Assembly: GCF_004027225.2 (NCBI RefSeq) | Contig: NC_046360.1 | Coordinates: 2,158,001-2,222,000, forward strand | Direction: 5' to 3' | Source: Strigops habroptila | Taxonomy: Eukaryota > Chordata > Aves > Psittaciformes > Psittacidae | DNA length: 64,000 bases | Notes under the pieces: model-generated | Seen by the model: only the letters and a program-made list of their open reading frames with translations | Told to the model about the DNA's origin: nothing | The model's database searches: none | Translations under genes and position numbers: made by a program | In this document: positions 42,346-53,400 of the stretch, piece after piece | Layout of the letters: the number at the start of each line of letters is the position of its first letter | How positions within the stretch are numbered: the stretch's first letter is position 1

Positions 42346-45300
42346 TGTGGGTCCCCAGGGGATCCAGCCTGAAAGTGGTGGCCTCACAAGGGCTGGGTGG
42401 TGCGGAGCATCCCCCCAGGAGGGGGCTGGTGCAGCCCCTCTCTGCATCCCGATCCCCTGGGGGCTGGGGTGCAGGGGTGGATACTGGAGGATTGGCTGGA
42501 TGCAACCCTGGGATGTGAACGCAGAAAGGGACCATTTGGGGGTGGAGATGCATCCCCTCAGCAAGGCAGGAAGGGCTGGTGCAGGGAGAGAGGTGGGAAA
42601 GGGTCTGGCTGCAGCCTCTTGATGTAGGATAAGGATGGGGACAGAGGGGAGCACCCCAATTTCACCCTTCTCCAAGCCGGACCATAACACGAGACAGAGC
42701 AGCATGGCCGTGGAAAGCAGTCCTGGCTCTACACTCATGGAAAGCCCCATGAAGTTTTATTGCTCAGCCAAGCTGCTTCTTCCTTTCAGCAGCCCATGCA
42801 CCCAGGGCATGGGGACTCCAAGGGAAGAAAGGAGGGTGACGGGGTCCCCCAAAAGAGCAGCTACATATTTACAGCATCACTATAAAGCAACCAAGGCCAT
42901 TTGTGCATCAGGCCAGCAGAATCCACAGCAGGAATTGCCCAGCCCTGGCCTGCTCTACTCTCTGGAAGCAGCCCCCCATGGTGGTGTGGATTCTCTGGGG
43001 TCTTATGGAGGGTGATGGCACAGCACCATCACTCCCTGCAACCCAAAGGCTGTTTCCACACAAGCTGGAGGACCCCAGAAGTGCCTCAGGACCTTCCCCC
43101 CCACCCTTTGCTTTGGCTGAACCAAACCCACAAATTAAAAAGCAACAAAGGAGCAGGTTGGAGAGATCCCCCCATCGCACACCCACAGGGGCTGTGTTTT
43201 CTGAGGAAATCAGGATAAAAGCCAGGAGGAGGTTTTGGGAGCCTGACTTTGCTCTCCTACCCCTCCTTTCTTGCAGGACATGCACACCCCTCTCATTTGA
43301 CACAAGTTGCTCTATTGAAGGCCAAGGCTGGCCTTAATTTACATCTCTGTGGGCTGAGCAGCACCGCAGACCTCTGAGGACACAGACAATTTAGATCCAG
43401 GGGAAACCCACCCATTTGGCTTCCCGATTGCTCCGCCAGGACAGATGGGATGGAGACAGTCCATCCCAAACCCATCTTGGGCCAAACGCAAGCTCCATGC
43501 TCACTTGACCTGCAGGAGCTCACCAGGACGAGCTGCTGTGGCCAGCCCTGATCCCTAGAAAGCCTCTGCCTGCCTCTGTTCACCCGAGCACCCCTCACCG
43601 TGGCATCTGGCACCCTGCAGCCTGGTTTATCCCATCACACTCTCCCACACCCACTGCCTATGGGGTAAAGCCCAGCAGCGGGATGGCCTCTTTCAACAGG
43701 GTTTGTTTTGCTGCGTTAAATGAATCTCTGCGGCACAGCCATGGGAGAACGCGGGCTCAGGGAGCACTCCCACGGGAGCGGCTGATGGGGGTCCCGTGGG
43801 GAGCAGCTCAGCTCCCCACCAACCCAGCTCTCCCTCCACACCACAGCAGTGCCCCAGGGCAGGATTGGGCCCTTCCTCCTCGCCAAGCCGCAGCAGGACC
43901 ACAAACCCCACTGCTGAGCTCTTGTGCTTTCGCTTTGTCTCAGCCGCTGGGATTTATCCCGATGTCTCCGTGGTGCCCATCAGCCCGCGGCAGCCCCAGG
44001 GGTGTGTGGTTCGGGGGGGGGGTTTGCTCTGGGTGAGGAGGATGTATGACCCCTCAAAAGCCACCAGCACTTGCACCCCAATCTCTCTGGGGTGATACAG
44101 GGCACTGGCAGACCCGGTGCCCTGCGCGCTCTGGCGAAACCAAAACAGATCTTCTCAGAGGCAGTAAATACATAAAGGCAAAGGAGAAAATAAAAGCAGT
44201 GCTGGGGGTGGGGGGAATGCTCCGGGACAAGGCTCTCTTGCACCAAAAGCAAGTTAAAAAGAAATCCGAGGCATTGATCTAATCCCAAACAAGTCAAAGT
44301 GAAACCTGTCAGTAACGTCATTGGTCTTTAAACTCCAATCCTTGCCAGCAAACAGGGACATGCAAGAGGCGGCAGTGCCAGGTCCCTGGCTGGCCACCTC
44401 TTCCTCCAGCTGCTTTTCCTACCTAAGCACAGCCCGAAGAGTCCCTGGGCCACCAGCCCACAACTCCGGCACATCTTGAATCAATTTACAACAACAATAT
44501 CGAACTCGTCCCGGTTTCCTTGACAGTAAATCCCAGCCCGGGCAGCAATGACCATGTTATTGCCGCTGTGGAAGCCAGTGGGTCCGGGCTCTCTGTGGGT
44601 GACCCCGCCAGGGCTTGGCATGAGCAGGACTGGGCACGCTGGCAAGTGCAAGGGAGGCTGCTGGGATGTTGTCCTCCGGTGCATCGGCCTCATGCTCCGA
44701 GCCCCCACGCCTGCCAACAGGCAGTGCCTGCGAGCCAACAAAGTCTGCAGGGAGCAGAAAGCCAGAGGAGCCACTTGGCAGGCTCTGGTTGGCACCTCTG
44801 CTTGGTGCTGGCAGCAGGCACAGGGGCAAAGGAGAAGGGGGCAGTGGGGTGAGCAGGCAGGGCATGGCCCCTACGGGCAGGGCAGCACCCCACATAGGTG
44901 GCTGGGGCTGGTGAGCATCATCCCACATGGTCCTGCGCCCTCCAAGAGGGGCCACCCCCATTGTGGGGGCTGCAGGGGTCTGGGGGCAGATGGAGGAGAG
45001 GGACAGGGCTGGATCAGGGGTCCCCAGAATAAAGGTGCTGGAAATGAGGGACCTGGGGAGGAGAGTGACCGCAGAAGATGGGGTGCTGTGGGGTAAAGAG
45101 GTGTTAGGAAATGAGAATCCCCAGAATGGGGGGCACCCACTGGGGAATAGGGTCCCTGGGATAGGAAGCACCCACGGGGGAGAGGGGTGAGAAGAGGACA
45201 GTGTCCCCAAGGATGGAAGGAGAGGAACAGAGGAAGGGGCTCCCCAAAGAAACAGGGATGGGAGGGGTCGGGGGGGTGGAGGTCCGAGGGGTCGGGGCTG

Positions 45301-45394
45301 GCAAAGGAGGGGGATTGCGCTCCAGGAGCGGATCCGCGCCCGGGATAGCTCCGGGGCAGCTTCCCCCCGCCCGGCCGGTCCCCGCCGCCGCCAC

Positions 45395-45405
45395 CACTTT
45401 CACTT
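45395..45405 (-). promoter_or_regulatory. PRDM1/IRF-type motif just inside SH2B3 intron 1
   Basis: Minus strand AAGTGAAAGTG, an exact fit to the published PRDM1 (BLIMP1) consensus and similar to IRF elements, about 105 bp downstream of the exon 1 donor. Confidence 0.4.
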
Positions 45406-45510
45406 TGCAGCGGCCGCTCCTCGGGGCCGCCCGTCTCCGGTACAGCCCGTCCCCGGTACAGCCCATCCCCGGTACAGCGCAGCCCGGACCCGCTGCGCGC
45501 CCGCGGTTAC

Positions 45511-45700
45511 CTGCAGGAGAAGGCGTCCGGCTGCCGCTCGCCCATGGTGGAGCGCGGCGGAGCGCCCGGGGCCGGGACCGGGCGGACGGGACGGGGCGGA
45601 CAGCTCGGGACGGCTCAGCTCAGGCAGGAAACCGGGACAGGCGGCTCCACATTTCCGCCGAGCGGATCCGCGGCGGCGCGGGACGCGGACCCCGGCCGCG
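45511..45700 (-). other. SH2B3: SH2B3 exon 1 (5'UTR exon; 5' end approximate)
   Basis: A donor (TGCAG|GTAACC on the minus strand) ends this exon at 45511. Human SH2B3 also has a non-coding first exon. An ATG at 45545-45543 in the excellent context CCACCATGG opens a short upstream ORF (see findings). The transcription start is not defined by sequence alone. Confidence 0.6.
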
Positions 45701-46877
45701 TTATGTAAAGCGGAGCGGAGCGGCCGAGGGCGGAGGCTGCGCGGGGCGGAGCGGAGGGGCCGCGCTGTCTCTTAAGTCTGTCTGTCCGTCCGTCCGTCCT
45801 TTCCGTCAGCCCGTCCGCCCATCAGCCCGTCCGCCCGCGCCCCGCCGGCAGCTCCGCGGGTGCGCACCGCTCCGCTCCGCCCCTCCCCGCCGGTTCCTTT
45901 AACTTATCGCATCCGCGCCCGCGGAGGCAGCAGCATAAACAGCCCGGCTGCCTAGTGGGGGTTGGTTTGGGTTTGGTTCGGGTTTGGTTCGTTGGATTTG
46001 GGGTTTTTTTAAGTTTTAATGAGTTTTTTTTCCTCCGTGAGTTTGGGGGTGTCTGGTCATCGCAGCTCCCCCCGCACCCAGCCCCCCCAGCCCGGTCCCG
46101 GGGGTCGTTTGGGAGCCTGGGAGGGATGTGCAGGAAAACACCCGCTTTCCTGTTCCTGCCTGGCCGTGTCCTCCCACGGCTCCACAGGCTGGGTCCCAAG
46201 GGACCTCTGCGGTGGTAGCAGTGGGCGAGACACTGTCTCAAACCCCATTTCTCATCATTTTCCTCTGCTTTTCAGTCAAGGAAATTATCTTGCTGTGAAA
46301 GGCACCGCGGGGCTCTGCCTACACCCCGTCGGAGCAGGTCAGGCCACAGGGCCTGTGGTTGTCCTGCACTGTGGGCGAGGGACAGAGCAGTCTCAGTGTC
46401 CCTCTGGCCCCAAGCAGGGCTGGGGACTGGGGTGGGTGTACACAAACCAGGCCTGGCCATCCTGCTGCTGTCATCCCATCCCATGGGAGCAGAGCTGCAG
46501 CCACTCACCCTGTGAGCCATGGGAAATGGGAGGATAATAAACTTGCACTGCACCTTTTCCCAGGGAATGGCTGGTTTCTGGTCTGTACCATCACATCTGG
46601 CCCACTGACATCTCCCACCCGTGCCACTGGTTGTCCCAAGAGCTCCTCTGGGGCCTCACCCTCAGCAGTACCAGGGATGGAGCGGCTCTCCTTGCCTCCA
46701 GACTTCCTGGAAAGTACCCTGAGCAGCCCTGCCCAGGGCTGGCACTCACCCAGCACACCAAGCTGGAAAACCCCAGGGAAGCAGCAGCTGGGATTTTACA
46801 GCCACCACACGGTCGATTTGTGGGTGTTGGGAAGGTGGAAGCTGCAGGATTTGACCCTTGGAGAGCGGGCTGAGGCA

Positions 46878-47055
46878 CGCTGAGCTGTGTGTGAATGGGC
46901 ACCTGTGTGCCACCACCGATGGGCTCTGATGCTTTAAAATACACCCCAGTCGCTCACCCCATCCATTCCCAATCCATCTCCTTCCAACGAGGAAAAGACT
47001 GAAACAGGACCTGGTGCTGCTCCCTGGGACTGGCCATGCCCAGACCACAGCCCTG
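46878..47055 (+). repeat. Local direct duplication, copy A
   Basis: Shares ctcaccccatccattcccaa, aggaaaagactgaaacag, gactggccatgc and cagacca with 47881-48075, about 80% overall by eye. Confidence 0.88.
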
Positions 47056-47880
47056 GGCTGCTGCCAGGGTGAATACAACCCTGCTTCCCCACTCCAGCCC
47101 CACAAAACCCCTGGACCAGGTTTGAGCTTCCCTGCAGGGCTATAACCTCACACTCCTTGGGCATCCAGGCGACCCTGCATCCAACCAGCCCTCCCCAAAC
47201 CGCACAGGGAAGTAGCTGAGAGTGGCTGACATGATAAAATCTTACCTTAAAAGCTGTTTTTGAATTCCTCCTGCTGTGGCTTTATTCATAATTGCACCTT
47301 CTGGCTCTTTTCCTGAGCATGGATGAGCAGTCGGCGGAGCCCAGTGCCTGCCCTCCTTCGCATGGGCGGCCGTCCCAGCCTGCAGCTATTGCACACTCGA
47401 TGAGCTTCATCTATTTCAAAAGCGCCCTCTCAGCGTCCTCAGTCCCCGTGGCCTGAGATTTCTCTTCTATTTTGCTTCCTGTATGGATTTTCTACAGTCC
47501 CTAACTGCTAATTCACTACCACCAACTTCTGCTTTTTCTGTTTGTTTATGCAGAGCTGCGCAGATGCCTTTGTACACGCACACACACACATGCTGCTGCT
47601 TCCCTTCCGCTCAGCACCGCGCTCAGCTTTTAACCATTGCTGCTTGCTTCTCCTCTAAAAGCTTCAACCAGCTTCCAAATGTCTTTCCCACTTTCCTCTT
47701 CAACTCCAGCCCCCCGGCCTGTTTCGTTCTCAGAATGCATGGGGTGGTTTGGAAGCGGCACATCTGCATTTCGCAGGGTGGGATGTGATCGGCTGCAGGT
47801 GACATCTGCCATCATGCAATGAGATGTCCCCCCACCATGTCTGGGGATGACATCTGGAAGTGCTTGGCTATGGGAATCTG

Positions 47881-48075
47881 TGCTGAGCTGTTTGTGAACG
47901 GGCATCTGTGTGACACCACCGGTGGGATCCATCCTCCATGATGGTTTAAAATACAGCCCAGTCACTCACCCCATCCATTCCCAATCCATATCCTTCAAAC
48001 AAGGAAAAGACTGAAACAGAACCCCCCTGTATTGGTGCTGTGCCCTGAGACTGGCCATGCACAGACCAATGCCCC
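47881..48075 (+). repeat. Local direct duplication, copy B
   Basis: Partner of 46878-47055 in the same orientation, about 1.0 kb away, with small insertions. Confidence 0.88.
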
Positions 48076-50164
48076 CAAAATCTCAGCCTGGCTTTCATGC
48101 ACCCCTTTAGAGGGCTGGGTGGTGATGGGTCGGGTGGCGATGGATTAGGTGCTGATGGACAGGGTGCTGATGGAGGGGGTGCCCCCCGAGCCGGCTGTCC
48201 CCCGCAGTCCCGTCGAGCCTGGAGCTGCCGCTGCCGCCGGGCTCCATCCGCCCTCTCCCGGGCACCGGCCGCACTGCAGGCCTCCCCGGTGGTGGTGGGG
48301 GGGACCCCGGCCCTCGGGCTGCCAGGCTGGAGACCGCCGGGGGACGGTGAATTCTTTTGGGGTCTCTAAGGGCCATCGGAGACCCGCACCCCTTCTCCTC
48401 CATCTGCCGGCTGGGGACAGGGCATGAAGCAGACCTTGGGTACCCCCCCGGCACCCCCAGATTCCCAGGAAGCCGCTGCTGAGCCAGCACCCGCTGTGAC
48501 TCAGAGCTCCCACTCACCTCGTCCAGCACCCACTGCTGCGTAACCACACCAAGTCACCAGTCATGGGACAACAGGAAGCAGAGGCCAAGGGCAACCTGCA
48601 TCCAAAGCAGCAGCCCCTTACCTCCTTTCAGACCCTTTTCTTCTCCTTTATCCCCATTGTTGGTCAAGCTCAGCCTTGGAATTAATTTCCCCATCTTTCC
48701 CATCAAGACTTGGCAGGGGAAACTGAGGCACAGGCTTTGGGCTCCTTGCTGGGGGGACGCTGGAAGAACAACAGGGAAAATATCATGGAACCACTCAGAA
48801 GGGGAAGTGCTGGAGCCCATGCAGTGACACAAGACTGTCCCAAAGGAGACCCAAAGGGAAGCGAAAACCCACAGGGAAATTTTTAAGGAATTGGTGTGAT
48901 TTTCCAAAGCAGTTTTCAAAGGAGTCCCTGGGAAGCGGCTGCAGTGGAGGAACAACCTCTGCTAACGTGGCCAATGGGGCTGCAGGAAACAGCCGGGGTT
49001 TTGAGTCCCAGAGCCAGGAGTGTGGATTCCTTTTATCAATTACCCCAGCTGGTATAACAGCAATACTCCTTCTCCCACGGTCCTTCCACCTCCTAATCTT
49101 GCCATGTGAAGAGGCACCTCTCCGCAAGGCAGGGACATAAGTGGCCCAGGGAGACCAGAGACTTCCCACCAGTGACCTTGAACAAAGCTGCTCTGCTCAG
49201 GAGGGAAGATAAAGCACAGGTGGTTTAAATCCCTTTTTATAGTCTGAAAGAGAAAGGCTGCAGGTGGTCGGGAAAGCCCTCGGTGATCTGAAAACCACTG
49301 CCATGAGCAGAAGATTGCAAAGCCCTGAGCAGCTGTGTAGGGCAATGGGGCATATATGAGAAGGACTGGTGAGGACCACAACCTGCAGGCAGTGGTGGTT
49401 GTGGCAGAGGTCACTGATGGCAGGATTTCTTAGTTGGAGGCCTGCAAGATGAGCACCAATGCCTCTTTGCTAAAATATACACACAGCCAAGCAGGGCAAA
49501 AAGGGACAGTGATAACGAGAGCAAATCCTTGCTGCTGGTATTTACTGGGACATGGTGAGGACAGTGGCACTGCTTGTGACACTTTCAGCGTGGAAGGACA
49601 ACCAAGAGCAGGAGTCAGCCTGGAGGCTTCTCCCAGCTCTGCGATGTGGGTACCAGCCTCAGTGCTCAGCATCATCTGGTCACCCCTGGCCTAAACGGGG
49701 CAAGTGCTGGCCACCCAGCCAAGGGCACATCAGTGGCTCAATGCCGTGTGGCATCCATGGTCAGGAAGGAGCAAGGGGGATGTGATCTCTGCCCATGCGG
49801 TTGCACAATGCCTGGCAGCTCCAGTGCCCAGCTAATGGCTTGTCACCCCGTGCTTCCTAGCTCCTTGGGCCAGCTGTCACCTTCCCCGTGATGCCCACAC
49901 AGCTCCTTCTTTCCCTCTGCACCAAGGCAGAGACCCCCTCCCAGCCTGCTTTGGCCCAGCCTCTCCCAAGGATATGGCTGAAAGCTCTGGAGAGCAGCAT
50001 CTCCCACCTATGCAGGACTAACCTTCGCCCTGCTGCCTTCATCTCCAGTCCTCCCATCTTCAACATTTTCCTGTTCCCTGCCAGATGTTCCTAGGCACCC
50101 CCTCTCTGCCCCAAAAACCTAACTCAGAAATTCAGTGGTTTGCAGCCACTTTAGCACTAAGCTC

Positions 50165-50320
50165 CCAGGTTTCCCACCCATGAGTACATCCACGTGTACA
50201 TCCATGCCTACTCTATGCCTACATCCATGCGTGCATCCACGTGTACATCCATGCCTACATCCATCCATATATCCATGTCTACATTCATGCCTACATCCAT
50301 GCATGCATCCATAGACGTGC
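50165..50320. repeat. Short-period minisatellite next to PHETA1 CpG island
   Basis: Degenerate repeats of acatccatgcct and catgcatccacgtgt, about 10-12 bp units. The plus ORF beginning MYIHAYSMPTSMRAS is its translation and not a gene. Confidence 0.85.
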
Positions 50321-50339
50321 ATACCCCCTGCATCCGCAC

Positions 50340-50720
50340 ATCCGTGCTCCCATCTCTCCCCAACACTGCCCGGAGCTCGGCCGCGGTGCTCAGAGCTGTG
50401 ACTTCCGAGGGCTATGGACCGAGCCAGGACCCCCCAGCACCGGGGCTGAGCTCCGAAGCGGTTTCTCATTCGGCAGAAGGGCCACCTCTCCCTCCCTTCG
50501 GGCCGCCCCGAGCCGCGGTGAGGGGCGGTGACGGTGGCGGCGGCGGAGGCGGGCGAGAGCAGCGCTCCGCCCGCGGGGCCGGGCCGAGCCGAGCAGAGGC
50601 GGCGGAGAACCGAGGACAAAGGTGGCCGTGCGGCACCGGGAGCGGGGCCGGGAGCGGGGGTCCGCAGCGGAGCGGAGCTGAGCGGGCGGCAGCCGTGGGA
50701 AGGCGGCTTTCCCGCTCCCA
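50340..50720 (+). promoter_or_regulatory. PHETA1: PHETA1 CpG-island promoter region
   Basis: CpG-dense block (ggtggcggcggcggaggcgg, ggggccgggccgagccgagc) about 0.8-1.2 kb upstream of the coding exon. It is the likely first-exon region. Candidate donors downstream are at 51039 (ccag|gtaggc) and 51229 (gag|gtaagg); I cannot choose between them. Confidence 0.65.
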
Positions 50721-51520
50721 AACATCCTCAAGACTTCGGGGACCCCAAAAAGATCCCCAAGATACCGGGGGGAAAGGGTCCCGTCCCCCTCGAGAGCCCC
50801 CGTCTCATCTTCCTGATCCCTGCGATCCCAGGCAAATAATAATCCTGTTGCTCATCTGCCTTCTGCAGGCTGGGGGGACGGTGAAACCCGCTGGAGCCAG
50901 TAGCCGGAACGGGGACACAGGGTGCCGGTCCTTACAGCCCCCTTACACCATCCGATCCGGGATCCAGCACTCCCACAGCCACCTGCACATCACCGATGCT
51001 GGCGGATGCCGGAGACCGGAGCTAGAGGCTGAGTCCAGGTAGGCAAAAAGCCTGGCACAGCGAGGCCACGGCTGGTTGCGGGACAAGGGGAGAGTGGCCT
51101 TGCCTGAGTGACAGGGTTCATGGCCACGGCTCTCTGGAGCCGCAGCCGGATCTGCGGCGCAGGCGATAATTCCTCCTTGTGTGCCGCGGGGAGGAGCGAA
51201 GCAGCACAGGGCAAACACAGCGCTGGAGGTAAGGTCACCTGCACCGGGTGACGTGGAGCACTGGGGCGAGCCCTGCCTGGGGCTCCTCCATGGGAAAACA
51301 CTCACCTGGGGATAAACCCCCTCTCCATGGAGCCCTGAGCCACCCACGGCACACAGCACCTTGGCTGGGTGTGGGGTTATCCCAGCTATCACGGGGCTGT
51401 TTATTCACCAGCTGCATTGCCTGGGTTTCCAGGTGCTGCCAACAACAACAACAAGCCAAAGGGTTATTACGGTGCAATTAAGGCACACTCATCCTCAGCA
51501 TCCACCCTCTATCCCTGCAG

Positions 51521-52329
51521 GACACGGAGCCATGAAGTTGAACGAGCGGAGCTTGGCCTTTTATGCTACCTGTGACTCCCCGGCTGACAAGGCTGGCTTC
51601 CTCTACAAGCGCGGCGAGCGGCACACGGCGTACCACCGCCGCTGGTTCGTGCTGAAGGGCAACATGCTCTTCTACTTTGAGGAGCGGGAGAGCCGGGAGC
51701 CGGTGGGTGTCATCGTGCTGGAGGGCTGCACTGTGGAGCTCTGTGATTCGGCTGAGGAATTCACCTTCGCCATCCGCTTTGATGGCACCAAGTCCCGCAC
51801 CTACGTGTTGGCGGCCGAGAGCCAGGCTGCTATGGAGTCGTGGGTGAAGTCGCTCTCGCGAGCCAGCTTTGGCTATATGCGCGTGGTGGTGCGGGAGCTG
51901 GAGAAGCAGCTGGAGGAGATGCGCTATGGGATGGCCGGTGGGTGTGCTGGGGGATGCCGGGGGTCTCCCGGCTCCGAGAAGCCAAAGCCCTCGGAGCTGG
52001 AGAGGTCCCTGGAGCGGCTGCCGGCTCTGCCCACTGTCTTGCCAAAGGAGAATGGCTGTGCGGCGTGGAACAACGCATCGGGAGTGGACCAGCCACGTGA
52101 AGCTTCGGGTTGTGGTGGGGATGCTGGTGGTGGGAACCTGCGGCCACCACTGCGGCCGCCACTGCGGCCACCACTGCTGCCACCACGCAGGAGGGCGGCA
52201 AGTACCGAGGTGGGCAGTGCTGCGGTGGAAAGCCCGTCCTCCTTCTGCCAGCTCCACGAGCGGTATGGCCGGGAGGTGGCCCAGCTGCGGCGGGAGTGGC
52301 TGGAGGGGCAGCGTGGTTCCCGGCCCTGA
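51521..52329 (+). CDS. PHETA1: PHETA1 (FAM109A/Ses1), complete coding exon
   Basis: The acceptor is tctatccctgcag, then 11 nt of 5'UTR, ATG at 51532 and TGA at 52327-52329: 265 residues against 249 in human. [15 protein letters not shown] starts the human protein too. A PH domain covers about 18-112 ([57 protein letters not shown]), followed by a short coiled coil ([14 protein letters not shown]). A low-complexity linker carries LRPP repeats. A C-terminal F&H motif (F238CQLH242) precedes [15 protein letters not shown]. Known role: an endosome/TGN protein that binds the inositol phosphatases OCRL and INPP5B through the F&H motif. The coding region is in one exon, as in mammals. The longer upstream in-frame ATG at 51361 lies in the intron. 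Confidence 0.96.
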
Positions 52330-53400
52330 GTGATGGCTGAGCCCTCGGGACCTGCCAGGACCTGTGACAGGGAAATGATCATTGTTGGTGCTGCATCGGT
52401 CCCGTCCTCACCCTGGGATGTGCAGCCCTGTCTATGGTGGTGATAGACACTTACTGATGGTGCCAGCAAGGGCTCAGCACTGAGAGACACTGGTGCTGCT
52501 CTGTGATGGTGAAACACCAGCCCAGCATTGATGGCAACTGGGCTCAGCATGCCAACAGCCAGGCATGAAGCCCCTGGGCTTTGGGAGCTGCCAGGATCTT
52601 GGGCATCTCGTGCCAAGGCAGCAGATGCTCCCTGCATGGGTGCACCCCTCCAGTCATGCCTGGCAAGCAATCAAGCTAGAAACCACTTGCTGGTTGATGC
52701 CTGTTGGGACTCAACCATTGCACTGGATCTGGTGGGGCCTCTTGGTGCTCCTGCAGTGGCATCATCAACTGGCAATGCTTTTAGAGGACGATTTGGATGG
52801 GATCTCGCCAGCCTGAGCCCATGTGTGGGTATTTCACAGCTGGGGACCCTGCTACCGCCTTCCCCTCCCTGCGCTGAGCTCTGCCGGATCCCTCTGCTCC
52901 AGCAGGATGTGGTCTGAAAATGAAAATATCAGCGAGCACAGCCCTTCCTTAATGGCAGCAGCTTCCCCGGGGAGCTGGTGACACCCAGCCCGGGGTGTCC
53001 TACACGGGGCAATCGCTGCTTGCAGCCTGATGGGTGAACCCATGGTGAGGGCAGACCCAAGGGAACACAATGGTTGCAGGCACTGCTGTGTTGGATGGAT
53101 ATTTCGGGGCAGGGCATCATCCCTGAGCTGGCTTCCTAAGGGGAAGCATCACTCACGGTGGTAATGGGAACGTATGTGTCAGCACAGAGCGTGTCGAGTG
53201 ATTCATGTGCCAAACTGGAGTGAAGCCAGTGTCTCGTGCCAGTGATGCTCTTTTCTTTTCCCAGTGGTTTAGATTGACACTGAAGCTGCTGGCCTGGAGC
53301 TGGGGTCACCTAGGTTTGAGCTGGGTGGCTCTGGCTCCCTTTGCCCCGTTGGGACAAGCACAGGATTTTGCTACAATAAAAGTTGTTTCAGAAATTCCTG
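52330..53400 (+). other. PHETA1: PHETA1 3'UTR
   Basis: About 1.07 kb from the stop to the first good polyadenylation signal. No conserved frame seen; the ORF at 53205-53777 runs past the signal and has no family resemblance. Confidence 0.75.
53375..53380 (+). terminator. PHETA1: PHETA1 polyadenylation signal
   Basis: AATAAA in the context gctacaataaaagttgtttc, a typical signal followed by a T/G-rich stretch. Confidence 0.75.

Larger units (their letters stand above)
38860..45510 (-). other. SH2B3: SH2B3 intron 1
   Basis: 6.65 kb between the non-coding first exon and exon 2. Contains a CR1 (39168-39472), a cluster of WGATAA motifs (39.67-40.36 kb), a small CpG-rich patch (40330-40560) and a G-run cluster (42.3 kb). 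No other exon is supported. Confidence 0.75.
45300..45960 (-). promoter_or_regulatory. SH2B3: SH2B3 CpG-island promoter region
   Basis: Very CpG-dense DNA around the inferred first exon (gcggagcggccgagggcgga, ccgtccgtccgtcc and similar). No TATA box is obvious on the minus strand, as is usual for CpG-island promoters. The island is the natural 5' end for the minus-strand gene. Confidence 0.8.
45961..50160. other. Gap between divergent SH2B3 and PHETA1 promoters
   Basis: About 4.2 kb with no supported gene. It holds a direct duplication pair (46.88/47.88 kb) and a GC-rich patch at about 48100-48340. ORFs of up to about 174 codons here show no family resemblance and overlap each other on both strands. 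Confidence 0.7.

Noticed and set aside
44557-45902. Long ORFs of 180-233 codons on both strands around the SH2B3 CpG island
   Set aside because: CpG islands lack stops by composition; no family similarity.
50194-51042. 282-codon plus ORF upstream of PHETA1
   Set aside because: Its start is a minisatellite and the rest crosses the CpG island; no protein family, and PHETA1 has a clear own start at 51532.
51361-51531. N-terminal extension of PHETA1 from the ATG at 51361
   Set aside because: It runs through an intron and its splice acceptor; the conserved protein starts MKLNERS at 51532.
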